From Sporosarcina sp. 6E9 (lineage in GTDB: Bacteria; Bacillota; Bacilli; Bacillales_A; Planococcaceae), in contig NZ_JAGEMN010000002.1 of assembly GCF_017921835.1 (NCBI RefSeq), positions 1-64,000 of the forward strand: a stretch of DNA of 64,000 nt, written 5' to 3'. The notes under the pieces are model-generated. The model was not told the DNA's origin. It did no database searches and worked only from the letters and a program-made list of their open reading frames with translations. Position numbers and translations under genes: made by a program. Shown here piece after piece: positions 25,623-34,528 of the stretch; position 1 is the stretch's first letter, and every line of letters begins with the position of its first letter.

Positions 25623-26006
25623 TTGCTTGAAGTAAGTGGCACAAAACCGATATATATTCAAATTGCCGATTGGATTGAAACAGAAATAATCGAGGGCAAC
25701 TTGGTTGCTGACGAAAAAGTATACTCACAATATCAACTTGCAGAGCTTTTCAATATTAATCCAGCGACTGCCGGGAAGGGGCTGACTTTGTTGCTAGAAG
25801 CAGAAATTGTTTACCAAAGACGTGGTCTTGGGACTTTTGTATCTCCAGATGGTCGAGAAAAGTTACTTATTAAACGCAAAAGTGAAACATTAAGAAAGCT
25901 AATCCTTGAATTGCTGGATGAAGCGGAACTGCTAGGCGTAAGCAATCACCATTTACTATCAATGATCGAGGCAGAACGCGTGGGAAAAGAGGAGGGAACT
26001 AAATGA
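25623..26006 (+). CDS. GntR-family transcriptional regulator, YtrA subfamily
   Basis: A 127-residue repressor with a GntR winged helix-turn-helix: PIYIQIADWIETEIIEGNL, then YSQYQLAELFNINPATAGKGLTLL, and the wing EIVYQRRGLGTFVS. The C-terminal part is only ~45 residues, too short for a ligand domain, which is typical of the YtrA subfamily that controls adjacent ABC genes. TTG start at 25623, 9 nt after AGGAGG; the GTG at 25614 overlaps the site. Its stop overlaps the start of the ABC gene (ATGA). Confidence 0.88.
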   Translation: MLEVSGTKPIYIQIADWIETEIIEGNLVADEKVYSQYQLAELFNINPATAGKGLTLLLEAEIVYQRRGLGTFVSPDGREKLLIKRKSETLRKLILELLDEAELLGVSNHHLLSMIEAERVGKEEGTK

Positions 26007-26896
26007 ATGTTGTTGAATTTACAAATGTAACTAAAGTTTATCGAACACACACCGTTCTCAATGAAATGAATTTCACAATCAAACAAGGCGTGCTGACTGG
26101 CATAATCGGACGCAACGGCGTAGGGAAAACGACACTTATGAAACTCATTGTCGGATTTATAGAAGAAACATCGGGTAAAGTGGAGGTTTTTTCAGAAAAG
26201 CCCTTCAATAATTTAAAAGTATCCGCGAATTCAATTTTAGTTGATGACGGCATGAGTTTTCCGTACCCGATGACAGTAACTGACATTTTAAAAGAATGCA
26301 GACGCTTTTATGCCAATTGGGATGCCGGATTGGCTGAACGCCTAATCAGTTATTTTGGTTTTCATCCAAATGCGCGCCATGCTCAATTATCTAAAGGTAA
26401 AAAGAGCACCTTCAATGCGATCATCGGCATATCCGCTCGCTGTGCACTAACGATTTTCGATGAACCAACAACTGGAATGGATTCATCTGTCCGAAAAGAT
26501 TTCTACCGTGCTTTATTAAAGGATTACATCGCCCATCCGAGAACAATTCTGTTATCCAGTCATCACATCGAAGAAATTGAAGATATCCTCGAAGATGTTT
26601 TACTTGTCCATAAAGGCAATGCGCATTTCCATGGTTCGATTACCGAATTACAGGAAATGTTCATAACAATTACGGGTAAAAAAGAGAAACTCGCGCTTCA
26701 TACAAAAGGTAAATCAGTGTTTGGTATGAACAACGTCGGTCCTTATTCGGAATGGATCATTCAAAATACATGCACGCAAGCAGAACTTGAGCAAATGAAG
26801 TTGGACGGTATAGCCATTGCATCAGTTTCCGCAAATGACGCCTATATCGCATTAACGGATCAACCGAAAGGAGGAATTGATGATGTATTTGAATGA
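26003..26896 (+). CDS. ABC transporter ATP-binding protein (YtrB-like)
   Basis: A 297-residue ATPase. Walker A GRNGVGKTT (about 37-45), Walker B LTIFDEPTTGMD (about 150-161) and the H-loop in LLSSHHIEE are intact. The signature region reads LSKGKKSTF rather than LSGGQ, as often in this subfamily. It ends with a ~70-residue accessory domain. Translationally coupled to the GntR gene before it and overlapping the permease gene after it, so regulator, ATPase and permease form one operon. Substrate unknown; relatives respond to wall-active antibiotics. Confidence 0.88.
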   Translation: MNVVEFTNVTKVYRTHTVLNEMNFTIKQGVLTGIIGRNGVGKTTLMKLIVGFIEETSGKVEVFSEKPFNNLKVSANSILVDDGMSFPYPMTVTDILKECRRFYANWDAGLAERLISYFGFHPNARHAQLSKGKKSTFNAIIGISARCALTIFDEPTTGMDSSVRKDFYRALLKDYIAHPRTILLSSHHIEEIEDILEDVLLVHKGNAHFHGSITELQEMFITITGKKEKLALHTKGKSVFGMNNVGPYSEWIIQNTCTQAELEQMKLDGIAIASVSANDAYIALTDQPKGGIDDVFE

Positions 26897-27638
26897 ACCA
26901 ACACTTGAAGACATCGTGAAAAAGCAATTCCGTTTTAAATTGAATGCGAATGCAGCTTTCTTTTCAACCTTTGTCCTTTTGCAAGTGGGGGCAATTTTTT
27001 TATCGATACTTGGAACCGACCATAGTTTTTACTATTCTTCGGATGACTCGAACGTTTCAATCATTACGCTTTCCAATGATACAAATATTGTAATCGCGAT
27101 GGTTTGGGCATTTGTTATTGGAATAATGCTAACGAACCGAACTAAACAGAGCGAATCCTTTTCATTTGTTACAACTCGACTTAGTAATCATCTCGCTAAC
27201 TTTCTATTTATGCTTTTTGCATCATTAGTCGCAGGGATTAGTGCGGTGCTATCCAGTTCTGCTATTAAACTTTTCGGATTTTTAGTTCACGGGGAGATGG
27301 TCGTTTACGCATCCTCAATCGTAGAAAATCCAAGTAATTTATTACTACAATTAATTACTGCGATTTCTTATGTTCTACTTCTCTTTCTAATTGGTTATTC
27401 AATTAGTTCACTTATCCAGGCCAATAAGCTATTCATCGTCTTATTCGTAGTTTTATGGATACTTTTCACCTCTATGAATGGCTATTGGAACGGTGCAGAA
27501 TATGCCTTAGCTATCGTTCAATTCTTTGGGTATGAACGTTCCGCCCTATTGTTTATCTTGAAAATTAGCGGAACAGTTCTTGCGTTATTTACGCTTTCGA
27601 CACTTATTACCAACCGATTAGAGGTGAGAAATTCATGA
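26883..27638 (+). CDS. ABC-2-type permease of the YtrA-type operon
   Basis: A 251-residue membrane protein with about six hydrophobic segments (around 24-45, 70-88, 105-130, 145-180, 185-203, 220-240). It begins MYLNEPTLEDIVKKQF. The ATG at 26883 has AAAGGAGG 8 nt before it; ATG 26880 and TTG 26877 are in frame. Overlaps the ATPase gene, and its stop overlaps the start of the following gene by 4 nt. Probable membrane partner of the ATPase. Confidence 0.78.
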   Translation: MYLNEPTLEDIVKKQFRFKLNANAAFFSTFVLLQVGAIFLSILGTDHSFYYSSDDSNVSIITLSNDTNIVIAMVWAFVIGIMLTNRTKQSESFSFVTTRLSNHLANFLFMLFASLVAGISAVLSSSAIKLFGFLVHGEMVVYASSIVENPSNLLLQLITAISYVLLLFLIGYSISSLIQANKLFIVLFVVLWILFTSMNGYWNGAEYALAIVQFFGYERSALLFILKISGTVLALFTLSTLITNRLEVRNS

Positions 27639-28351
27639 ACATAGCGCTAGTTCCAATAATTATAATCGTTGGTATATTAATCCTCGGTTACCGGATGATG
27701 AAGCAAAAAAATCGTAAGGCCGCCATCATCATCGGAAGAAATACACATTTTAAGGTGTTAGCAATTTTCATCGGAGTGCTATTCGTTTCTGTTGTTGTTA
27801 CCGAAGTATTTTATCCGAAAATAAATTCAGCCGCACACCCTAAAAAAATCGAACGGTATGATGAAGGCTATTCAATTGAGGACGATATTTTCAACCAAAA
27901 AGCAATTCATTCTGATTTACTACTTGAAAAAAGAACGCATCCTGCAGGGCAGACGTTAACATTTCGATGGGAAAATAATCCATATGAAGGAAGTAGCCCA
28001 GTTATTTATATTGAGCGGAAACGGTCCGGAGATCAAACGATTGAGGAGTTTCTTTATAAACCACTTCTCATTGTAGATGATTATGATTTCTCAAATTATA
28101 TTGATATCGCAAAACCAGTTTGGACTAAAAATACAATGACACTCCCGAAAAAACCTAGGAGCGAAAGGAGCGATACAACGATTGCCACTTCTTTCTATGA
28201 CGCTGCTTTATTGCAACAACTCATGAAAAATCGGCAGTTTCAGTCTAATAGCTTTTCCTCGGAACACAGGTCGCTGATCATTCACATAAAAATTCCAGCG
28301 AATTTAAAAATTATTGATACCGATGAGGACCTTCTCTATTTTGTCAATTAA
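27635..28351 (+). CDS. Membrane-anchored protein of the YtrA-type ABC operon
   Basis: Unrecognised 238-residue protein. Helices at about 4-20 and 42-60 anchor it; the remaining ~175 residues form a probably extracellular domain with beta-strand character (TLTFRWENNPYEGSSPVIYIE). Coupled by ATGA overlap to the permease gene and last in the operon, so probably part of, or a sensor for, the same system. The terminator follows at once. Confidence 0.7.
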   Translation: MNIALVPIIIIVGILILGYRMMKQKNRKAAIIIGRNTHFKVLAIFIGVLFVSVVVTEVFYPKINSAAHPKKIERYDEGYSIEDDIFNQKAIHSDLLLEKRTHPAGQTLTFRWENNPYEGSSPVIYIERKRSGDQTIEEFLYKPLLIVDDYDFSNYIDIAKPVWTKNTMTLPKKPRSERSDTTIATSFYDAALLQQLMKNRQFQSNSFSSEHRSLIIHIKIPANLKIIDTDEDLLYFVN

Positions 28352-28356
28352 TGCAC

Positions 28357-28391
28357 GAAAAACCGGCACCTTATGTAGGATGCCGGTTTTT
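28357..28391. terminator. Bidirectional intrinsic terminator
   Basis: Perfect stem AAAACCGGCA/TGCCGGTTTT, loop of 12, with T runs on both strands. Ends the ABC operon and the converging yndM. Confidence 0.9.
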
Positions 28392-28399
28392 CTATGTCT

Positions 28400-28891
28400 T
28401 CAATCACTATAGTAATCATCTTTTTCTCTTTCCAACCAAGCTTTCTCTTCGTCAAGCAAGTCTCTATCATTACTCATAAAATCTTCTTCGGAACCGAATT
28501 CAGTTTGCATCAAACGTCTGAAGTCATAGTCTTCGGGTATAGGAATTTCATCTAGTACTTCCCTTTCCAAATACCTGTGGAACATAACCTCGCCTACACC
28601 AATAATGAGGGCTGCGATAAATGATGCCGTTCCCAAGCCGACTATCGGTTCAAATAAATAAGAACCCAGGAACCAGAGCATGATAAACACCAGCGCAAAA
28701 TCGGCAAGGGTTGCTGCAACGTTTCCAAATCTCGGCAAAATAATTCGGTCACCCACTATATATGAAACACCGGTTAATAATACACTTGAAACGATAATAT
28801 CTCCAAATGAAAATCCGTATAACCCAAAAACAATCCATATCACCGCTGTAATCATAATGAATTTAATGATTATTGCTCTAATTGAATCCAT
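28400..28891 (-). CDS. yndM: YndM-family (DUF2512) membrane protein
   Basis: A 163-residue protein of the DUF2512/YndM family. Four hydrophobic helices lie in the first ~110 residues, including VSYIVGDRIILPRFGN, a conserved element of the family. A charged cytosolic tail (SNDRDLLDEEKAWLEREKDD) ends it. Function unknown. ATG start with GGGAGGAATCG upstream. Monocistronic and divergent from the spore-protein gene. Confidence 0.85.
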   Translation of the reverse strand: MDSIRAIIIKFIMITAVIWIVFGLYGFSFGDIIVSSVLLTGVSYIVGDRIILPRFGNVAATLADFALVFIMLWFLGSYLFEPIVGLGTASFIAALIIGVGEVMFHRYLEREVLDEIPIPEDYDFRRLMQTEFGSEEDFMSNDRDLLDEEKAWLEREKDDYYSD

Positions 28892-28992
28892 TGATACGAT
28901 TCCTCCCTTTTAAGAACATGTGAATATTATTCTCTTTATGAAGGAATCTATACTCAAAAACTACTTCTATTTATTATTTCCCTTAACTTCAT

Positions 28993-29022
28993 GGATAAAG
29001 TAGCCTTAATGTGCACATAGTA
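28993..29022 (+). promoter_or_regulatory. Sigma-G-type forespore promoter
   Basis: GGATA (28993-28997), 18 nt, then CATAGTA (29016-29022). The -10 matches the sigma-G consensus CATnnTA, and spacing and -35 (GNATA) fit. It lies 22 bp before the start of the spore-protein gene. Confidence 0.65.
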
Positions 29023-29044
29023 AGGGATACGGAGGTGGATATCC

Positions 29045-29224
29045 ATGACAAACAACGACAACAGAAACCGAAATCAAACCCCATGCAACAACAATCAAAA
29101 CGAGAACAAAAATCGTGTTGAATTCGGAACTGAAATTGACGTGAATCAAATTAAGAATCGGAACAAGAATAACAAGACGCAAAGGACTAATAATAATTTA
29201 GACCCACGCGACAACCGCTTCTAA
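29045..29224 (+). CDS. Gamma-type small acid-soluble spore protein
   Basis: A 59-residue Asn/Gln/Arg-rich protein. The core VEFGTEIDVNQIKNRNKNN parallels the gamma-SASP unit (FGTE followed by a stretch with N-x-Q-V/I-K-x-x-N), which the spore protease GPR cuts after FGTE in known relatives. Only one such unit is present, whereas SspE has two or more, so this is a short form. It serves as an amino-acid store in the spore. The ribosome binding site GGAGGTGG is strong and a sigma-G-type promoter precedes it. Confidence 0.78.
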   Translation: MTNNDNRNRNQTPCNNNQNENKNRVEFGTEIDVNQIKNRNKNNKTQRTNNNLDPRDNRF

Positions 29225-29257
29225 TTTGATAACATGGAATGGATAGTCATCATCTTG

Positions 29258-29288
29258 CCGACCGAGGATAAAGTCTCGGTCGGTTTTC
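29258..29288 (+). terminator. Intrinsic terminator after the spore-protein gene
   Basis: Perfect stem CCGACCGAG/CTCGGTCGG, 8-nt loop, followed by TTTTC. Confidence 0.85.
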
Positions 29289-30211
29289 TATTTATTAGGA
29301 GGCATGTCTGCTTCGTTTTTAATTTTACTACCTGCAATCGAGATTTGCGTGACGCCAACTAACATGACAACTGCTCCGACTAATTGCCAAGCGCCGAGCA
29401 CTTGACCAAACCAAAACATAGAAACAATAATGGCGGTCAACGGTTCGAAACTTGATAAAATACTTGTTTCGATAGCCGATATGTATTTCATACTGGCGAG
29501 AAACAGGATAAATGCGCTTGTTCCGACAATAATGATTAGAAATAACATGAGCGCCGTGTTCCAATCTGTAAGTAAATAGCTTTGCTTAACAACAGTTACT
29601 GGATTCATGATTAACAAGACAACGCCTCCAATCAGCATTGCCCATCCAACTGAAACGAGAACACCCCACTCGTGCATAAGCCGCGAAGGATAAAGCGTGT
29701 AAAATGAAAACGTGAAACCAAGTACAAGTCCCCACAATACGGTTTCTTTACTGATGGTAATCCCAGATAACGAACCATTGGTTAACAGGAAAAACAAGCC
29801 GACTAACGTGACGAACATTCCTACTACCTGAGCGATCGGTGGAAATTTCCGGTGCATCCAAGAAACATATAAAATAATATAAATTGGCGCTAAAAATTGG
29901 AATAGCGTCGCAATTACTGCACTACTCACATTAATCGTCGCAACAAATGTGTATTGAACACCTAGCATTCCAACAATCCCGAATATAAGTAATTGACTCG
30001 CCCAAAATTTGGAGCGCCAAGGTAAGGTAATTTTTTTGCCCTGCAGTTTTAACATCGTTAATAATAAAGCACCCGCAAAAAAGAGTCGAATGACAAGCAT
30101 AAACGAAACGGTCATCTCGGTATTGTCCAATAACCACTCAATCATCGGCCCTGATGCTCCCCACAACATAGCCCCCACGATTATCATAACAATTCCTTTT
30201 AATCTGTTCAT
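29288..30211 (-). CDS. EamA/DMT-family transporter
   Basis: A 307-residue drug/metabolite transporter with ten predicted helices in two EamA repeats (about 1-140 and 155-295). Diagnostic stretches are AMLWGASGPMIEWLL in the first and the late SSFEPLTAIIVSMFWFGQ in the second. Probably exports an amino acid or other small metabolite; the substrate cannot be assigned. ATG start with GAGGAGG upstream. Single-gene unit. Confidence 0.87.
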   Translation of the reverse strand: MNRLKGIVMIIVGAMLWGASGPMIEWLLDNTEMTVSFMLVIRLFFAGALLLTMLKLQGKKITLPWRSKFWASQLLIFGIVGMLGVQYTFVATINVSSAVIATLFQFLAPIYIILYVSWMHRKFPPIAQVVGMFVTLVGLFFLLTNGSLSGITISKETVLWGLVLGFTFSFYTLYPSRLMHEWGVLVSVGWAMLIGGVVLLIMNPVTVVKQSYLLTDWNTALMLFLIIIVGTSAFILFLASMKYISAIETSILSSFEPLTAIIVSMFWFGQVLGAWQLVGAVVMLVGVTQISIAGSKIKNEADMPPNK

Positions 30212-30309
30212 TTTGCATTCCTCCTCTTACAATTCAAAAATTACATGTATTTTTTGTCAATCTTCACTATAATGGTAATATAGAACGTCGGGAAAGGGGT
30301 AAATATACT

Positions 30310-31965
30310 TTGGACTACGAAAAACTCGCACAAGATTTACCTAACATCTTAGAAAGTCTAGAACAATACTATATGACGACCTATTTGGATACAAGCGGCG
30401 CGATTACGTACACGAATAATTTATTCTTAGAAACGAGCAAGTGGACGCCAAAGCGAGTTTTAGGGAAGACAATTTGGCAGATGTTCCCTGAAACTACAGA
30501 AGGACAAGACCAAGCCCACCTAATATGGGAGCAGCTTTCCTCCAAAAACGCATGGTCCGGTACGGTTGAAAAAGTTAACCGTTTTGGCGAACAATACTTC
30601 GTCAATATGACTGCGATTCCCATCCATTATCAAGACGTGGGACTTGTCTCGATTGTCCTCTTCGAAATGGATATTACTGAAGACGTTCAACTCCGTGATC
30701 GACTCGAAAAAATCGCTTACGTCGATTATGAAACGGGATTAATGAGCCGCCATAGTTTAGAATCGACAGTAAATCGGTTAATCGCGAAACAAGATCACTT
30801 TACTTTTGTGTATATCACAATTGATCATTTTTACACATTGAAAGACCTTCACACTGATGATGAAGCGAAAGAAATTATCAAGACTTTTACAAATCGAATG
30901 AAGCGTTTTTTCAAGGATGATTCAATCGCACGCATTGGTATCAATGAATTTGTCATTCTTACACAGTTTGGTAGTTGGTATGTTGAAGGTTTCCTAGACT
31001 TTCTTAAAATGCATCCAATTTATATTAACCATACGGCATTGGAGTTGTCTGTTAGCGGCGGTATCGTCCGTTATCCAGAAGACCAACCTACATATACGCA
31101 TTTGATGAAGACTGCTATGACGGCTACAAGAGAAACCATTGACCAGGGCGGCGGAAGAATTAGAACGCTATCAGCCGCATCCCATAAAAAGTTGAACAGA
31201 AAAGCTTTAATTGATCGAAAGCTACAAACAGCCATCATTGAGAATGAGTTGCAAGTGGTTTATCAACCACAAGTAGATGTTTCTACTGGAAAAGTGATTT
31301 TATATGAGGCGCTAGTCCGCTGGAATAATAGCGAACTTGGTACTGTCTCCCCTGACGAACTCATTCCCATTGCTGAGGAAAATGGATTCATCCATAAGAT
31401 TGGTGCGTTCGTTCTAAAAGAAGCGGCCGAGCTTGCTGCAAAATGGCAGGCAGAGGGTCATAATCTCATTATTTCAGTGAACTCGTCAGTTCGCGAATTC
31501 AGTAATCCAAACTTCAAAAAAGAAATTATGCAAATCTTAACGAAAGCTTCCTGCCCACCTTCTTTAATTCAACTAGAAATCACTGAGAAGTTTGCTTTTA
31601 AGGCGGAAGAAGAAAGCTCCATCTTCCGGCAAATGAACGATTTGCAAAGCGAAGGCATTGAGTTCGCACTGGATGATTTCGGAACTGGCTATGCTTCATT
31701 TCGTTATATGCAGGACTTGCCGATATCAAAGATTAAAATCGATAAGTTTTTCATTCAGTCCATTTCGACCAACGTACAGACAAAAAAGCTCGTTGAAGGC
31801 ATGATTCAATTCGGTAAATCAATGGGACTATACGTCATTGCTGAAGGTGTCGAAACAAAAATGCAATATAGTATTTTGAAAGAACTTGGTGTCGATGCTG
31901 TGCAAGGCTATTATTTAGGACTTCCGACATCCGTGCAAAATATTAATCTACAGACTGGCAACTAA
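30310..31965 (+). CDS. PAS-GGDEF-EAL protein, probable c-di-GMP phosphodiesterase
   Basis: A 551-residue soluble protein: PAS domain (about 12-130), GGDEF-like domain (about 133-290) and EAL domain (about 296-545). The GGDEF position reads GINEF (210-214), so cyclase activity is unlikely; it may bind GTP as a regulator. EAL motifs are intact: YEALVRW (E333), EITE, LDDFGTGYASF, KIDKFFI, EGVE and QGYYLG. It should therefore hydrolyse c-di-GMP in response to a PAS signal. TTG start behind AAAGGGG. Single-gene unit with terminator. Confidence 0.9.
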   Translation: MDYEKLAQDLPNILESLEQYYMTTYLDTSGAITYTNNLFLETSKWTPKRVLGKTIWQMFPETTEGQDQAHLIWEQLSSKNAWSGTVEKVNRFGEQYFVNMTAIPIHYQDVGLVSIVLFEMDITEDVQLRDRLEKIAYVDYETGLMSRHSLESTVNRLIAKQDHFTFVYITIDHFYTLKDLHTDDEAKEIIKTFTNRMKRFFKDDSIARIGINEFVILTQFGSWYVEGFLDFLKMHPIYINHTALELSVSGGIVRYPEDQPTYTHLMKTAMTATRETIDQGGGRIRTLSAASHKKLNRKALIDRKLQTAIIENELQVVYQPQVDVSTGKVILYEALVRWNNSELGTVSPDELIPIAEENGFIHKIGAFVLKEAAELAAKWQAEGHNLIISVNSSVREFSNPNFKKEIMQILTKASCPPSLIQLEITEKFAFKAEEESSIFRQMNDLQSEGIEFALDDFGTGYASFRYMQDLPISKIKIDKFFIQSISTNVQTKKLVEGMIQFGKSMGLYVIAEGVETKMQYSILKELGVDAVQGYYLGLPTSVQNINLQTGN

Positions 31966-32007
31966 AACGGGACACTTCCACATAATTTGTGGAAGATCCC
32001 GTTTTTT
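31966..32007 (+). terminator. Intrinsic terminator after the GGDEF-EAL gene
   Basis: Long stem AACGGGA/TCCCGTT plus CTTCCACA/TGTGGAAG, followed by TTTTTT. Confidence 0.9.
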
Positions 32008-32113
32008 ATTGTCCTATAATTATAAATATACTAATATAGGGTCGTTTTAATTTATTTTCTATAGTAAACTATGGTTGAAAGAAATTAGATAGATTTAAAG
32101 GGGGATTTTCCAT

Positions 32114-33436
32114 ATGAAAGTTTTAAGTAAATGGTCGAATACAATTATGGAGCGGTATTTACCAGACCCATATGTCTTTGTCACGATTCTGACATTGCTC
32201 GTATTCGCACTTGGCGTCGGGCTAACTGATTCCAGTCCGCTCGATATGGTTGTGCATTGGGGAGATGGTTTTTGGGGGCTTCTCTCATTTACAATGCAAA
32301 TGGTCGTTGTTCTTGTTGCAGGATATGTTCTAGCAATCAGTCCAGTATTTAAAAAGTTATTAAGCACGCTAGCGAATCTCGCGAAATCACCGGGGTCCGC
32401 AATCCTGCTTGTCTCGTTCGTATCTTTGCTTGCGTGTTGGATCAACTGGGGTTTCGGGCTTGTTATCGGAGCACTCTTTGCGAAAGAAATCGCTAAAAAA
32501 GTTACAACGGTGGATTACCGCCTGTTAATTGCAGGCGCTTACTCCGGCTTCATTATTTGGCATGGTGGACTAGCTGGGTCAATCCCCCTTTCCATCGCAA
32601 CTGCGGATCATCCTTTCGCCGGAATTATGGGTGTCGTTCCGACATCTGAAACAATTTTTTCGACTTATAATATTATCATTGTTATTGCACTCATTATTAC
32701 CGTTCCTCTTTTGAATCGTTTGATGATGCCTAAACCGGCAGATACGTTTTCCATCGACCCAAAGTTGTTGGAAGATGAGGTTGAAGTTGAAGTCGAAGAA
32801 ATCAAAGATAAAATAACACCTGCAGATAGACTTGAAAACAGCGTATTGCTTTCGATGCTAATCGGGGCGCTCGGTCTCGTTTATCTCGTGCAGCATTTCG
32901 CAACTAATGGATTCGATTTGAACTTAAATATCGTTAACTTGATTTTCTTTATTCTCGGAATTATTTTCCACGGAACACCGAAACAGTTTCTTGCCGCAAT
33001 TGCGACTGCGGTCAAAACAGCCGGCGGAATCATTTTTCAGTTCCCGTTCTATGCAGGTATTATGGGCATGATGGTTACATCTGGGCTTGCGGGCGTTATG
33101 TCCGAATGGTTTGTTAGTATTTCAACTGTAGCAACGTTTCCGTTGTTCGCTTTTTACTCGGCGGGTCTCGTAAACTTTTTCGTTCCATCAGGCGGCGGAC
33201 AGTGGGCAGTACAAGCACCAATCATGCTTGATGCGGCACAATCACTCGGGGTTAGCTATTCTAAAACTGCGATGGCGATTGCGTGGGGTGATGCGTGGAC
33301 GAATATGATCCAGCCATTCTGGGCGCTTCCAGCACTCGCAATCGCTGGACTTCGCGCGAAAGATATCATGGGGTACTGTGTATTTGTTCTGCTACTCAGC
33401 GGCGTCGTGATTAGTATTGGATTGTTTTTCTTTTAA
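32114..33436 (+). CDS. atoE: Short-chain fatty acid transporter, AtoE family
   Basis: A 440-residue permease of the AtoE family with about 11-12 helices. Conserved segments are LACWINWGFGLVIGALFAKEIAK (cut here as the WINWGFGLV motif), SGFIIWHGGLAGSIPL, and the C-terminal FFVPSGGGQWAVQAPIM and GDAWTNMIQPFWALP. A charged cytosolic loop (DEVEVEVEEIKDK) splits the halves. Predicted to take up short-chain fatty acids such as butyrate. ATG start behind AAAGGGGG. No degradation genes adjoin it. Confidence 0.9.
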   Translation: MKVLSKWSNTIMERYLPDPYVFVTILTLLVFALGVGLTDSSPLDMVVHWGDGFWGLLSFTMQMVVVLVAGYVLAISPVFKKLLSTLANLAKSPGSAILLVSFVSLLACWINWGFGLVIGALFAKEIAKKVTTVDYRLLIAGAYSGFIIWHGGLAGSIPLSIATADHPFAGIMGVVPTSETIFSTYNIIIVIALIITVPLLNRLMMPKPADTFSIDPKLLEDEVEVEVEEIKDKITPADRLENSVLLSMLIGALGLVYLVQHFATNGFDLNLNIVNLIFFILGIIFHGTPKQFLAAIATAVKTAGGIIFQFPFYAGIMGMMVTSGLAGVMSEWFVSISTVATFPLFAFYSAGLVNFFVPSGGGQWAVQAPIMLDAAQSLGVSYSKTAMAIAWGDAWTNMIQPFWALPALAIAGLRAKDIMGYCVFVLLLSGVVISIGLFFF

Positions 33437-33449
33437 GTGATGCCTTTAG

Positions 33450-33484
33450 AACGGTCGGGTGTGAAAAACGCCTGGCCGTTTTTT
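33450..33484 (+). terminator. Intrinsic terminator after atoE
   Basis: Stem ACGGTCGGG with CCTGGCCGT (some G-U pairs), followed by TTTTTT. Confidence 0.75.
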
Positions 33485-33500
33485 CTGTTTCTAAGAACTT

Positions 33501-33525
33501 GTTTACGCCGACCATATCAGGGAAT
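33501..33525 (+). promoter_or_regulatory. Sigma-B-type general stress promoter
   Basis: GTTTAC (33501-33506), 13 nt, GGGAAT (33520-33525) against the consensus GTTTAA-N12-14-GGGTAT. Located 27 bp before the start of a general-stress-type SDR gene. Confidence 0.72.
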
Positions 33526-33552
33526 AATTTTTGTATAGAGGAGGTTTTCGAG

Positions 33553-34434
33553 ATGACAAACAAGAAATATGAAAAAGCGGATGAACAGGTTCAGAAACAA
33601 ACACAAGACCAACAGCCGGGTATCGAAGCAGAGATGGATCCGGCACCCATTTATGATGATGTGAATTACAAAGGCTCCGGGAAGTTAAAAGGAAAAAACG
33701 CATTAATAACAGGTGGAGATAGCGGAATCGGACGTGCCGTTGCCATCGCTTATGCAAAAGAAGGCGCTAACGTCGCCATTGGTTATCTGGATGAAAACGA
33801 AGATGTCGATGCGGATAAAACGATTAAACTGATTGAGGATCTCGGAGTTAAAGCAGTTAAAATTCGGCTAGATATAAGCGAAGAAGAGAATTGCGAGCGG
33901 ATTATTGATGAGGTTGTTAAAGAGTTTGGCGGTATAAACATTCTTGTCAATAATGCCGGCAAACAGTTTCCACAGGATGATATCGCCAATATTTCTGAAG
34001 ACCAGCTGCGCGAAACATTTGAAACGAATTTCTTCGGTTTGTTTTATTTAACGAAGGCGGCTTTAAAACATATGACAGACGGCGATGCTATTATCAATAC
34101 TTCTTCCGTGACAGCCTATAATGGTTCCCCTGGATTATTGGATTATTCGGCTACAAAAGGTGCAATTACTTCATTCACCCGCTCGCTCGCGTTAAATTTA
34201 GCGGACAAAGGGATACGCGTCAATGCTGTCGCACCCGGACCGATTTGGACACCACTTATTCCCGCTACATTTGATGGTGAGAAAGTTCAACAACACGGAT
34301 CCGATACACCAGTGAAACGCCGCGGACAACCTGCGGAAAATGCACCGGCTTATGTATTCTTAGCGTCTAATGATTCAAGTTATATGACCGGACAAACAAT
34401 TCATATAGACGGCGGAGATTATGTAGGTTCTTAA
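33553..34434 (+). CDS. SDR-family oxidoreductase, general stress type (YdaD/YhdF/YhxC-like)
   Basis: A 293-residue glucose-dehydrogenase-like SDR with a ~45-residue N-terminal extension containing PGIEAEMDPAPIYDD, typical of Bacillus stress SDRs. Rossmann motif GGDSGIGR (about 57-64), NNAG, the catalytic serine in INTSSVTAY and the YSATK pair are present; the C-terminus has MTGQTIHIDGG. The substrate is unknown. The start is ATG 33553 behind AGAGGAGG. A sigma-B-type promoter precedes it, consistent with the known stress regulation of this subfamily. Confidence 0.88.
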   Translation: MTNKKYEKADEQVQKQTQDQQPGIEAEMDPAPIYDDVNYKGSGKLKGKNALITGGDSGIGRAVAIAYAKEGANVAIGYLDENEDVDADKTIKLIEDLGVKAVKIRLDISEEENCERIIDEVVKEFGGINILVNNAGKQFPQDDIANISEDQLRETFETNFFGLFYLTKAALKHMTDGDAIINTSSVTAYNGSPGLLDYSATKGAITSFTRSLALNLADKGIRVNAVAPGPIWTPLIPATFDGEKVQQHGSDTPVKRRGQPAENAPAYVFLASNDSSYMTGQTIHIDGGDYVGS

Positions 34435-34528
34435 TGAAATAAAAAGAAGCCCTATTACACCGGTACACACGGTGAAATAAGACCACTTAAAAAGTATGAA
34501 AAAGTAGATTTTATATCATTACTCCCTG

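Noticed and set aside
34439..34480. Strong terminator after the stress SDR
   Set aside because: CACCG/CGGTG can form a short hairpin but no T-tract follows on either strand.
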